Origin: Hofstenia miamia
Lineage: Eukaryota > Xenacoelomorpha > Acoela
Length of the DNA: 64,000 nt
Direction: 5' to 3'
NCBI GenBank assembly: GCA_004352715.1
Contig: SCFE01000096.1
Coordinates: forward strand, 1,567,937-1,631,936
A program made the translations under genes and the position numbers. Below the pieces are notes generated by a model, which was not told where the DNA came from, made no database searches, and was given only the letters and a program-made list of their open reading frames with translations. Shown piece by piece: positions 1-11,760 of the stretch. Positions within the stretch are counted from its first letter, which is position 1; the number at the start of each line of letters is the position of its first letter.

Positions 1-1302
1 CTGTTTTTTCAGTTTTGGTCTTAGTCTCCTTTTAGTCTCAGTCCCACTTAAATATTTTTCCCATGTTCTAGTACTACAGGGATCCCGCAGAACCCTAGCT
101 TGTGGGTCTGTTCACTAGCAAGTGTGTAAATGAATGCATTGCGGGAAATTTTTAAATTGCCCTATCACATTAATTCACCACTTTTAGAAAATAATGTTTT
201 GCAAAAAAAAATATTATTCGCTATAACGATTAAGGGTGGACATGGGTACATATTTCCCCCTAACCCTAACCCAGCCCGCACCCACGCGTTTGTACCCGCA
301 TCTAACCCGCACCAGCAAATTGTTTGAAATACATAAAAGCAACCAACCCACATCTACAGTTTTCCATTATCATACCCGCATTTTTTCATTTATTGACAAT
401 ATTATAATGATCTACTTGATGAGTTCAAAAATGTCCAATTGGGAAAAATTTAATATATATCACCACTTGATCGCACTATATATTTTCTTAATTCGTACTT
501 TATGATAGGCATGTACACATTTTCTAACCACAATACTACTCGCGTATATTTTATTTATGCCCAACCCATAACAAAAGTCATACTCAACCATGCGGCCATA
601 CCCAACCTACATGCATATTCCACCCTTGATAACGATAGGTTTTTGGGAGATTTCAGATTTAAGCTTCATATTTACAAACATTAACAAATGCTTCTCGAAT
701 TCCACGATTGTGCTAAACTTTGTTTAGGGTCTGTATATACAAATCTGGAAATAACATGTATTAATAATGGTTTCACAAGAATCACACTCTCTCAATCCAT
801 ATATCATGAAAAAATGCAATTATAAACATCGTAAGATGAAATCGAAAAGATGGTTTTTACAATAATTATGCTATCAAATTTGTAGAAAGATATTAACATT
901 GAAATTTAAATTACATAGGTCTGCAAAAATCTATGCTTAGTATATCTAACTAGCAAATTCTGTGTGCAAACCAAATCACGCATAGATATTATAGATAGCA
1001 AGTTGTTGCGTTATGTTGGTCAAATACACTGATCAACAATTTCGTTCTCTTAACATATTTAAAAGCACAATTTGGATTAGCTCTAACAAATGTTGAGTCT
1101 GACACTTAGCAATTATGAAGATAGGCAAAAAAGAAATTTTAGTTAAAATCCAAAATAATTATTACTGTAATTTAAATATTTCAGACATTAGAAAATGTGT
1201 TTCGTATTATTAACACTAAATTACAACCAATTCCTAATTTAAATAACGAAACATGCTGATACGCGGTTTAACATTAAAAATCGTATTAATAAGAATGTTT
1301 AC
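1..1302. other. Non-coding flank left of the potassium-channel exon
   Basis: I see no coding potential beyond short random open frames. The first 620 bases hold a patchy repeat rich in 'acccgca' and 'aaccc' words (separate entry). The rest is AT-rich. If the exon at 1303-1526 belongs to a minus-strand gene, this stretch is its downstream intron. Confidence 0.6.
236..620. repeat. Degenerate repeat rich in ACCCGCA/AACCC words
   Basis: Words such as 'taacccgcac', 'gtacccgcat', 'catacccgca' and 'gcccaaccc' recur within about 400 bases of otherwise AT-rich DNA. Similar patches occur near 5340-5400, 43980-44115 (opposite orientation, 'gcgggtgcgag') and 47970-48000. Spacing is irregular, so this is not a simple tandem array. 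It may be a dispersed repeat family that carries a G/C-rich core. Confidence 0.4.
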
Positions 1303-1526
1303 CCTCTGATAATCTTAGCACGTGTGGGCAGTAGGTCTTGGCAAACCGAGTGGCCACCTCTTCACCCATCTTCCAAAAGTGCAGCTCCTCCCAAAACTCT
1401 TCGTATGTGATGTCCTGAGGAGAAAGAAGTCTGCCACCACTTTGATAGAAAAACAGGATGCATTCAAATACTGCTTTGCTTCTATCAAAGAAGTATTCTT
1501 TCTTTTTGGCATCGTAGTAATTCAAT
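1303..1526 (-). CDS. Exon of a Shaker-type voltage-gated K+ channel (T1 domain)
   Basis: The exon encodes about 74 residues of the cytoplasmic T1 (BTB/POZ-like) domain that sets subunit tetramerisation in Kv channels. Visible hallmarks are NYYD..KKEYFFDR, then ILFFYQSGGRLLSP, then FWEELHFWKMGEE; the order and spacing match Kv1/Shaker proteins, where the equivalent is EYFFDR..YYYQSGGRLRRP..EEIKFYELGE. On the minus strand an acceptor 'TTTAG' precedes the exon at 1527-1528, and 'GAGG|GTAAAC' ends it at 1303/1302. The frame runs on into 'GKHSY-stop' if the donor is not used. The membrane segments and pore would lie left of the window. The T1 start should lie to the right, but I did not find it. 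Kv1-type is favoured over Kv2-Kv4 by FYQSGG. Whether the gene is intact cannot be judged. Confidence 0.8.
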
Positions 1527-2280
1527 CTAAATAATTATACAAGTTCGAAACAGGGTTGTTAATATTTTCTCAAAGTTTCTTAATAACTAGCATGCCAAAT
1601 TCAGAAGCACACATTGAAAAACTGTAATCCAAAAACACATTGAATATGAAATTACAATATAAGAAAGTTAAAACAATAAAATATCGTCATTGTTGATGTA
1701 TACAAGTAACAAAACAAATGAAGTTTCATGCAAACTATAGAATTACCTCATCAATTGCTGAAACAATAGAGAAATTTTAACCTGCAACTGATAACAGATT
1801 TATTGATTTGTAGTTGAAATTCAAACCAATATAGAATTTCTTATTTAATTAAATCAATTAACCGACACTGAATATGCGATCTCTCAAAGGCCTCCCAATG
1901 AAGGGGGCGCTCCAATTGTATTTATTCCTCATTCACTTCGAAGAAGATTTAGATCGAATCTAAAGAAAAAGACTTTCTGAAAAGATGTAACTTATCTGGC
2001 GGGCTGTATCCTTAAGAAAACATTGAAATGTATGCCGAGGTTCACTTAGCATGGTTCAAGCGTCGATAGAAGCGCATATGTAAATCCATACATTAGAAAG
2101 TAAAATACGAGATTAGCATGAAGCCAAACTTGACTCCATCCAAACATTCACGACTCAAGCACGCTCCGAAACAAACTTCGTTTCAAAATATTTAACTGCA
2201 TAGATATCTCTCCAATCAGTCATTTTCAGATGAAGTAAACATAGCCATTGATTTGTATTACTTAACGTCTTGAATGGTTC

Positions 2281-2330
2281 TATATATATACATATATACA
2301 TATATATATAATATATAAATATATATATAA
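2281..2330. repeat. TA-rich microsatellite
   Basis: Interrupted (TA)n with 'tatatacata' variants. It has no features of a gene. Confidence 0.85.
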
Positions 2331-4122
2331 AATGTAAAGTTGTCGTTAGAATGGTGATCTGTTTTGAAATGGTCAATTACAACAACGATAGATATTTTTA
2401 GTAGGCTCACATTTTTTACAAAAAAACCTTTTTCATCTTCAAGTGCAATAATATATTACATCATTTAAACACATTTTTTATGGTCAAAGGCAGTGCATAT
2501 GACATTCACAAAGTCAATTCCCAATGCAATCTCGACTAATACACTAATGAAAATAGTTTGTTTACTCAATGTGAAATTTTCATTATCAACATAATTAAAT
2601 GAAGTGTCTCCTCATGCCTTTCAATTAAATGTCAGTGCATTGTGACTTGTTTTGATTGGTGCTAGATTTGGGCTGGTCAATGCAATGATGTGAAACCGCT
2701 TTCTATTATAATAACTAGCCTTAGCACATTAATTGCCAGATTTACTTAAACGCTTGCCACTCTAAATGTGCTCTACTTCATTGCATGTAGCTAATGTAAG
2801 TACTATTTACGTATACTTAAAAGTTTATAAAAAATTTACTCTAAGCCATTTAACAACGACAAAAACGGGATAAAAATAAACACTTAACCGGGACAGGGTC
2901 CTAAGTAATTTCCTCAATCAATTTTTGGTCATTTTGCAAATCATAGAATAAACAAGAAAAGTGCACGCTGTTATTGGCTTGCTAATTTAATCAGTAGCAT
3001 ACTCATCAAAGCCTCTTGCTAGTTACTTTAATTATTTGGTAAAATGTAGTCTTTCGATATGGTAGTAACTAAAGGATAATAGTGGCAAAAATACGCAAGA
3101 GAATCATACTAATGGAAAGAGTTAAGTTTGAAAAAATTATGTTGACACATGCAATGAAGATGAAATCCTCATTAAGTATTCATTCCAAAGTAACTACTTC
3201 TAGCTTAGAACAATCTCATACAACATTTATCCTAAAAAAGAGCAAGCGAAAAATGAGTGATTGGAAGAAATTGGGGGCGATTAGTCTTTCATCGTTGAAT
3301 TCTGTAGTTACTGTGTTATCTCCTTTCTTGAAGCTACCCGGTTGCTTAGTGATTTAAAAAGCCCACTTTAAGTTTGGCAATATCGGTAATAGACAAACTT
3401 CAAAAAAACTCCATAAGTTCTTACTGTAGAAACTAAGAACTTTGCTCAGATTCCCCTCGATGGCATTAAACTGAAGTACATTCCGAAACAGACTTCATAC
3501 TATTGCATCACGAATTTATGGGATCCTCAGTATTATCTACGTAATTGCATCTCTAAGGAAAATCTGAAAATATCTGAAGGCCATATCAAGAACGCAGACA
3601 CGGAATGTGCAGCGGCAATTTAATTGATCCAGCCAAAAAAACAAAGCTAGGCAGTTCGTCGATTTTGACACCAAAAGCGAAAGTGAGCAGGTTTTCCAGA
3701 AATGTAAAGATTCGATGTGCTTAGAGGAAACCTAGAAGCTCATGTTTAATGTAAATTTTGTTTTTCTATTTTACTGGAGGAATTACCGTTTTGAAAAATG
3801 TGGGGAGATCCTACCTCTGTATTCAAAAAGCTGAAACTATGTTTGATGTACAGTATCCGACAAACGAATGTTTAATTCTTTTTTCTTTTTATATTATCGT
3901 TTTTTTCAGAATTTTTTTTGAAAAAATATACCGTTTGTATCTCACTTTGGATTCTTGAAACATTGATTCGCATTCATAATTCTAATAATTTTGTATTCGG
4001 GAACTTCAAATTAGCTTTCATATTTCACATTTTTTGAATCAAAATACTACTATTCTGGAATAACTTAGGTGTAATTAATTTTCTAAGATGCAGAAGTATC
4101 TTGTAATAATAAAAATTTATAT

Positions 4123-4157
4123 TATATATTTATATATATTTATATATATATATATAC
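4123..4157. repeat. TA-rich microsatellite
   Basis: Interrupted then continuous (TA)n, ending at 'tatatatacc'. Confidence 0.85.
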
Positions 4158-6988
4158 CTTTTTAAAAACAAAGTTGGTTAAACCAATGCTGACATCAACA
4201 AAACCTGTACAATTATTACACGAAATATTTTCATTATCTCAATAGCTGTGATGTCAATTAATTGTAAAACGTTTATTTGAAATTGATTTGAATTGATTGC
4301 TATTTATTTGAAAATAAATTTGAATATTTTTACTATTTGAAATTAAATTGATATTGAAAAAAGTGGACATTGACAAAATAGCATTTTTGAAATGCTCGCA
4401 GAACAGATTTATTTAGATAAATTCTTTAATTAAATTAATTTAGAAAAATTAAAAATACATGAAAAATGGGTTTTGTTTAAAGAATATTTCTGATGTGATG
4501 GTCAGTTATTAACAGTTCTGAATCAGAGATTTTCAGTTGGGGTAATGACTAATGAGAAAGGGAGATTTGAGTCAATGATTCTTAACCATATTCTAATGTC
4601 AAATACTTTTCGTAGTTTTGGTTTTGGATACCAATTGCATATAGATGCTCAGTAAGAATCAATCTGACATCAAACAAGTGTTAGTAGCGTAACGAGTATA
4701 AGACAACGTTTTATTGTGATTCAAAGATACAAATATATATAGTAGTGTACTATGAACCATACATGCCAGGCCACGAAAACTTGTGATGATTGTTTACTCG
4801 TTCTGTGGTTAGCTTGACGAGGACCTGTAACGTATACCTGATCAACCCACAATAAGCATAGTCAAATACAAACTTGAAAGGGACAAAATTGGGCAGAATT
4901 GATTTAATTTTTTCTCATTATTTTCTTATGTCTAAACATAAAAGGAATCAGATACCATTGTGCTTCAAGACTAGGACATTATATCTTTATCAGCAAATCG
5001 TACATCTCAGCAGTAACAAGGATTTTCTGGCAAATTTGTATCAGCTCATCAATGAAATTAAATCTCTTGGGAAGTTAACTAAGAACTTTCAGTAGACTAT
5101 CATTGACAACAGACAAAGACCTTTTTATATTCTAAATTAGAAGTGTAGCTCCTTTTCATCAAAGTTAACCACAAATTACCATAAACATTCGTAATAATTT
5201 TGAAGTATTTCTCCTGACATAGGATGTTAGTAGTTCAAACACTTTGAATTTCTGAGGCAACATTTTCCTTTTTTTTCAGATCTGGTCAAACAAATTGTAC
5301 ACAATTCAATTGTTGTGTCACTGACATAATGGGTTCCGATTTGGTCCTAACACTAACCCATTAAACCCATTACACCCGCAATTGAGTACCCCCCATTGGT
5401 ATGGGTGTTAGACAATGTAAATAATTTTTTTGATAAAAAGTGCTGCTTTCTTCCAAGAAAATATTTTATAGGGATAACTTGAATTATATTCACCTTGAGA
5501 TCTCAAAAAATAAATGACACTTTGTGAATCTTTCCCATACTTCAACGCATCAAATTAAGGTGACACGACCATAATCAAATTGACTTTGAGAATACTTTGA
5601 GTTAATTTTATGTTCTTGAGCAAATCGTCCTAAAATAGCTATGATTGATTGGTTTGGGTTGAGTCAAATTCTGAAAACTTTTATAAACGTTGCGTTCGAT
5701 TGGTTTTTGATGAAAACTGTCTGGCTTGGATTGGATTAGGTCATAAAAATATGATTTACTTGAAACTCTGATTGTACATTATTGAAAATTGAAAGCGCAA
5801 ACATTAGAATCACAATTACAGAAATTGTCTGAGTTGACAAAGAATTTTATTTTTATTATTTGAATTTTGTCTTGTGTGAAACTTATTTAGGTCTAAAAAT
5901 TAGGCATTATGCCCCTGCTTCGTAAATCATCTGTAATATAAATTTAACACGCATTGCAATAACATAAGGAATCGCCCACCCCAAAACAAATCTAAATAAT
6001 ATGCAGTACACAAATGAGTGAAGCTTGGCGACTACTGGAGCACATAGGCTCGATCTCAGGTCTATTGGATTTTGCTCCAGTTCTGTTCTGCAGCAGTCAC
6101 ATGAAATTTTATGATTCTGTGACCCCATGTGATTCCACAGCAAAATATCAATTTTGGATCAGACAAAAAATTGAGAGCAATATTCTGAAATTGTTGTCGT
6201 ACTGTTCTATTTTTTCATTGATGTTCCTAGTCCCATTTAAAGCTGTTTTACTATGAGACGTTAACTTAAGAATAGTCAAACAGAACACAAACCCATACCT
6301 CAAAAATTTTTGTAATTGGCCTTTAAATTGAAAATGAAACGATAAATATGCTCTGAAAAGCAAATAAATGAAATTTAATTGAAATTTTCTAACAAATTTA
6401 ACTTCAGATATATAATTTAGTAATATTTATTCCAGCTGACGAAGATCTCCATCTAAAACACAATGCCACTAATCGATTGAAACATCAATGAAACAAAGAA
6501 ACAGAATAAATTATTAATGGTTCGAAAGTAGAAACCATGGAAATAGGCTGCAATTGAATAATATTAATGCAAACATTCACCACAACAGGAAGTTCACAGC
6601 AAAGGAAGTTCACAGCAAGTGTAACCGTTTATAAACAAATCTAGGAAATAATTATTTAGACCTTATTGCATTAATTAGTTTTTATAGTAGAATCTGAAAA
6701 TGATTGCTATAAGATTAATAAATAATAATAATTTGGATTTGATGTTCATGATTTGACGTGCAACTTACAAAAGTTTTCTATCAGTGCCAGTATCCTAAAC
6801 AGTCGTCGTGGCACTTGAAAATAGAACCTGATGAAAAATAAAATGCATCGATTTCAAAATTATTTACAGAACATGGTTAATTTTGATAGTTGGAATGTTA
6901 AAGTATTTTAGTTCGATAATATAGGTCATTTTGACAAGTGGCTAATTTCCAAAACAATTTTAGTTTTATTTTTAATGAGAACATTTAG

Positions 6989-7304
6989 GTCAGAAGGTGC
7001 GAATTTAACCGCAAGATATCTGAACAACAAATATCATTTGCTATATGGAAAATCAATATTGCAGTACCAAGAGGAAGTGTCACATGCAGCGAATTCTGCA
7101 TTGAATAGACAAGAGGAAGAACTGAAAACTTTAAGAGAAACTGCCAAAGAACAAAAAGCGTCCGCATTAAGATTACGCGATTCAGCTAATGAACTCACAG
7201 TAGATAATTATGGAATGCAAGATGAAAATGCAGTACTTCGGTCATATGCAGGTCTTTTGGAAAAACAGAATGATACGTTGAGAAAGAAGTGTAGTAAATT
7301 AGAG
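6989..7304 (+). CDS. Coiled-coil protein, penultimate exon
   Basis: About 105 residues rich in E, K, Q and L with heptad-like spacing (for example RQEEELKTLRETAKEQK and LLEKQNDTLRKKCSKLE), typical of a long coiled coil. An acceptor 'ACATTTAG' ends at 6988, and the donor is GAG|GTAACA at 7304/7305. The reading frame leaves in phase 0 and joins the exon at 8321 without a shift. If no acceptor is used, an ATG at 6975 in the same frame could start the protein. I cannot assign a family; centrosomal, cytoskeletal or golgin-like proteins all look like this. Earlier exons were not found to the left. Confidence 0.6.
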
Positions 7305-8320
7305 GTAACAACTTTTCTTAATCCAGAAATCCTAGAAATTCTTAGCATAGATTGAAATTCAATGAAAATGGATACTCTAGTACATTATTTTCAGTATAGA
7401 ATTCAATGTTTAATAGTAAAATCCTCATCTATGTATTAGTAGTTGGGCTTAGTACTAGTTTAGGGATTAATAGGTTAATTCCAAAAACTTTCAATCATAT
7501 ACAATTTTCAAAAAAAAATTTCTAATCATTGCATAATTGCCAGATAATAAGATAATGAATTTTTGTTTTCATATGTTATTGAAATATTCTTAGAATTATC
7601 CTTTGGGTAACAAATTCATAGTCACCACCTTGACATATGCGCATTTTTGGCCGCCATAATATAAAATGATATTTCATTTTAAAGAGTGTAATGAAAACAC
7701 TACATTTGTGAATAGTAGATTACTATTGAGTGGATTGATTAATTTATGCATTTTTAATCGTATTTTCTTCATAATTAAAGTTTGGGTCAGTTACGCTCAT
7801 AGAATGTGGGTCTCATTAAATAGAAATTTTACGTTTTTAAAACAAAATTCAATTTTAAAAATGTGATTTTGGTCTTGACGTTTTCCAAATGATATTACGT
7901 CGGATTTATCTGACTAATTTTATAGAAAAATGAAATGTGGATAGGTTAAGGAACTATGAAGTGCTATAGAATTTATTGCAATGTATTGACAAGAATTGTA
8001 CTTAGTGGAGGAAGTAATATACATAACAGTCTCACTTTCCAATATGGCAATGCGTCATGCAAACTGTTCTGGTGAAATCTACGCCATTATGTATACTAAG
8101 GAAAAGCCAAAATTGTGTATGTCCGTTACGTGGAATTAACCAATTGACTTCAAGTGTATTAAATTTCAACGGTTTTATATAAAATTACTGAAGTCAAAAT
8201 AACAAATGTATGTAGTAATTGAATTGCATAAGAACATATTTTATGAATTCAAAGTCAATTCACGACAGCATTCAACAAAGTTGTTCATATTTATCTGTAA
8301 ATTTCAAATTGAATGTTTAG
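7305..8320 (+). other. Intron of the coiled-coil gene
   Basis: AT-rich sequence between the donor GTAACA and the acceptor 'GAATGTTTAG'. No internal exon or recognisable element was seen. Confidence 0.55.
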
Positions 8321-8797
8321 GGTAAAATAGAAAAACACATTTCTCACTCATTAGTTGAACAAAAGAAAATGAGGCTGGAACAAGAAAGAATTTTGGAAGA
8401 AAGCGATGAACTAAAATCCAAATTGACTGTTTTAGAGGAAAAAATTCATCGGCAAGCTGATAGTATGATCATGACTGAAAAAGAGAAGGAAACTGCACAT
8501 TCTACCAAAGAGATAATAAAGAGACAACATGACAGTTTATTACGAATTAATCAGCAACTTAGGCATCGGCTGGAGACTGCCAGAAGATTACAAATGCATC
8601 CATACGAAGTACGGCGGTGGCATGATCTGAACGTTTTTGATAGCATAAGTGAGGATGATTTCTACCTTCCATCAATGGACAATTCTACAAATTACAGTGA
8701 TCGTCAAATAGATGAGCAACTCGAGTTACTAGAAAGAAGTATTACTCAAGACACAACCTATCTTAGTCAAATGTCCTCAAAATACTCAGGGGTCTAA
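8321..8797 (+). CDS. Coiled-coil protein, last exon with stop
   Basis: 158 codons plus a TAA/TAG-type stop at the end. It opens with GKIEKHISHSLVEQKK straight after the 'TTTAG' acceptor in phase 0. The first two thirds are a continuous coiled coil (RLEQERILEESDELKSK, LTVLEEKIHRQADS). A basic stretch follows (RQHDSLLRINQQLRHRLETA), then an acidic, serine- and tyrosine-rich tail (SEDDFYLPSMDNS), and a short terminal helix (DEQLELLERSITQ). There is no signal peptide, membrane segment or enzymatic motif. Together the two exons form the C-terminal ~260 residues of an intact-looking but unrecognised protein. A MITE begins 83 bases after the stop, so the 3' UTR may contain it. Confidence 0.7.
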   Translation, partial: GKIEKHISHSLVEQKKMRLEQERILEESDELKSKLTVLEEKIHRQADSMIMTEKEKETAHSTKEIIKRQHDSLLRINQQLRHRLETARRLQMHPYEVRRWHDLNVFDSISEDDFYLPSMDNSTNYSDRQIDEQLELLERSITQDTTYLSQMSSKYSGV

Positions 8798-8879
8798 ATT
8801 TATGTTTCAAAACATATCAAAAGAAAAATCTCAGTTTTAAAGACGACTATAAGTTTTTATAGATAATCGAGAATGTGTT

Positions 8880-9306
8880 GAGTAGCGTACAGACTTACAA
8901 CTTTGCGCGCAACTTTTTGGTTGAATTATATTCATTGCCAATTTTAAAAATTAAATTTACCAGTAAAATGCACTACATCCAATACAATCAGGCAGTCTGA
9001 AGAAAGAAGACCTCGTTTTGCAAGGATCTTATGTAATTTTTATCAGTTATGTAAATAATAATGCAAAATGACAAAATCGTAATATATGAATTAAAAGTTC
9101 ACAACAAAGTTGGAATCGCGTACACACTTGCAACTTTTGTTGTGCGCCTCATTAAATCACGAAAGGTTGTGCGCAAAAGTAGGAACCAATTTAACTCTTC
9201 AAATTAGGTTAACAACAAAGTTGGAATAGCTTACACACTTACAACTTTTGTTGTGCGCCTCATTAAATCAAGAAGGTTTGCACGCAAAGTTGTGTGTACG
9301 CTACTC
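8880..9306. mobile_element. MITE-like element with terminal and internal repeats
   Basis: The left end reads GAGTAGCGTAC and the right end reads GTACGCTAC(TC), an inverted pair. Just inside, the left end continues with AACTTTGCGCGCAA and the right end mirrors it as TTTGCACGCAAAGTT. The interior carries two tandem copies (starting at 9101 and 9212, 111 bp apart) of a segment whose start resembles the left terminus. No coding sequence is present. No convincing target duplication is visible at these borders, so the superfamily is unknown. Confidence 0.6.
9101..9290. repeat. 111-bp tandem duplication inside the MITE
   Basis: The block beginning 'acaacaaagttggaat' at 9101 repeats at 9212. Both copies share 'tacacactt' and 'cttttgttgtgcgcctcatt' at matching offsets. 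The second copy is truncated near the right terminal repeat. Confidence 0.75.
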
Positions 9307-11375
9307 TAGGAGAGAAAACGCAATCCACATGACTAATTAGATAAATATATTTATATATGTAAAATATGTGAAAATGTCTAAGGAATGGGTGCTGATTTTT
9401 CTAAATTAATATTAAGAGACGTAGTATTTATGTATGATTTTTCAATTACTTGTGGCTAATATTTTTAACAATTGTTTTAAATATCTAATTTTTAATTACT
9501 TTGTATTTTGTAGGTACTAAACTCATATTAACCTAGTCCTCCAAAAACTGAGCCAACAAATTTTAGTAGAAGACAACAAATGCAAACTTCAGTCGTACTG
9601 ATATGAAAAAAAGTATAGAAACGATATCACGATTCCTGCACCAGAGAGAAGACCCATACTGATAACAGAACTTTTAGAATCAGAACCAAGCAAAAGCATT
9701 GTAGGGCATAGTTGAAATCGAATATGAGATATTCACATCCGACCTAAGGCGAGCTTTTGAAATCGAGTCCATAAATTCGAAATAATTTTAAAAACTAATG
9801 GAGATCTGAATCTGGTGAAAAAATGACATCCTTCCTAAAAGTAAACCCGAATTTGTTTTCAGCTCACTCTGACTTCAATGCTAAAATTCGAATAAATTCT
9901 AAATATGGTTTTTGGGCATCCAATGACAAGCACTTGCACATTAAATAAAAATGTGAAATTGGTAATAATTGTTTTTATACATCTTGAAATATATGAATGC
10001 AAATTTTGATGCATGTGAGTAATGCAAAATATAGTTCACACTAGAAACTCAAGACAATTGCTGTTGCTTAAATCAATTGATTGTCAAGATATTAGCTGAA
10101 AGTATATAAAGCCAAATTTTGTAGCCCATTTCGGGACTTTCCTTAATTAACCACCGGCAACAAATGAAGACAGTGTTTCATTTAAATTCCTCTATACCTA
10201 GATGGGAAATTTCCCTTCTCCAAGAGGAAATAAAAAACATCAAAATCTGATTATTCGTAGATACCTTAATTATAAGAGGAAGGATCTGCTTTGTTATCCT
10301 TGTATGAAATTAAAAATCCATGTGAATACACACAAGTATTTCGAATGTTCGTCTTACGGGTTCCGGGTACATCCCTTTCTAGTGAAAATATATTCCTATT
10401 GTATCTTATGATGCTTTATATGTATAATTAATATTCAGATAGCTGCATAGTGACAGATTATAAATTACAAATAATCTGGCACTTGGTTAAAATTTGACAA
10501 AGTGCTCCCGGACTTAATATATTTGAAAATTATTCAGATATGGATAAGATAATAATGAACATCGAATAGCGTAAATTCACATATTGTAAGCATATACATA
10601 ATATGATATTTAAATTTCTCTTGATAGATCTTAGTTTAAGAAAGACTCCATTAAATTTTAAGACGTCTCAATTATCGTCTGTTTAAAATTGTACATGTAT
10701 TTAATGAAAGAATTGCCCATATCAATCTATGAATACTAGCCCCAACATTTTACTGTTGGTGAAGCATTCTTTTAAAAATTTTCTTTACAAAGCTGTTACA
10801 ACGTTTCGCTGACAATTATGATTCATTTAGTCTAAAGCAAAATTCTACTAAACAATTTGAAGCGAGTGCTATACAACTACAATGCAAACTACAGCTGGAA
10901 ATTTGTTAAAATCTTTAGAAATAAGAAACTTTCTTTGAATGATGGAAATTAATTGTACATCTGTTCATTAATCACGTAAATGCATTGTTTAGAACCTTCA
11001 AACACGATTAATTCATTAGTGAAAATATGTTTATCCATCAATGAAATGGCAACATTTGTGCAGCCTAGGTTGTCTTACAAGTGTACTGACAATAAATCTA
11101 AATATCGATAACCGTAATTTCAAATATCACATCTCATTAAAATCTTTTCGAAAAACATTGTTCCATCGACCAATCGTCATTTTGCTTTCATTAAAGTTCT
11201 GTATGTTTTCCTGTGCACATTTGCTTTTATACAATTTATTAAAAAACGTGATTCAGTCACAATAATTAATGCTTTAAAGTTGTGAAAGATAAAATTCATA
11301 GTAAAGAGTTCCGATAAAATTATTAAAATATTTCATTTGGATTTATTAGCAAAAGTCACTAGAGAAATCAATCAC
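9307..11375. other. Non-coding region
   Basis: AT-rich and without recognisable coding sequence or a bounded element. Short open frames (10202-10411, 11041-11265) are low-complexity and featureless. Confidence 0.5.
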
Positions 11376-11384
11376 ATAAATGCA

Positions 11385-11751
11385 TGGGTTGCCATTGGTC
11401 GAATATGTCCAATCCAATCCACAAAAATTTGCATGGATCAATTACACATGCCTCTCTATGCAAGTAGTGTTTTAAGCGAGGCCTAATATTTCGATTAGCA
11501 TACGAAACATTTAATTAGTTGTCATGGTTCAATGTGATTTGTAGACAGGTATAATATTAGATTTGTGCAACGAAATGTTTATGAGTTTAATTTCATCGTT
11601 CATTTTGACATATTTTACTTAAAATTTACCATAAGAATGAATAAATTTATCTGTTAGCCTATATTTTTGATCCACAAATATCGATGGATATCCATATCCA
11701 TTTGAAATCCATGGATCGGACCGATCAATATCTAGGTCCACGGCAACACTT
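11385..11751. mobile_element. 367-bp MITE, copy A, with 9-bp target duplication
   Basis: The left end TGGGTTGCCATTGGTC mirrors the right end GGTCCACGGCAACACTT, an imperfect inverted repeat built on GTTGCC. Immediately outside are ATAAATGCA (11376-11384) and ATAAATACA (11752-11760), a target duplication with one mismatch. The right half is dense in 'gatccatggatat' words. The length and an 8-9 bp target duplication fit a hAT-type non-autonomous element. A diverged relative in the same orientation lies near 35950-36390. Confidence 0.65.
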
Positions 11752-11760
11752 ATAAATACA

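Larger units (their letters stand above)
1527..6988. other. Non-coding region, probably intronic and intergenic
   Basis: No recognisable exon. Open frames at 3082-3357 and 4874-5095 (plus) have no motif I can name, and they lack clear flanking splice signals. TA-rich simple repeats lie at about 2281-2330 and 4123-4157. A short 'aacccattaaacccattac' patch at 5353-5385 resembles the repeat near the left edge. Confidence 0.5.

Noticed and set aside
265-310. Telomere-like 'ccctaaccctaaccc'
   Set aside because: Only two or three units, imperfect, inside a patch of other 'accc' words; not a telomere array.
1322-1534. Plus-strand 70-codon frame over the potassium-channel exon
   Set aside because: Antisense of a clearly conserved T1 domain.
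3082-3357. 91-codon open frame on plus strand
   Set aside because: No motif, no splice context and lysine/serine-rich composition expected from AT-rich DNA; not supported as a gene.
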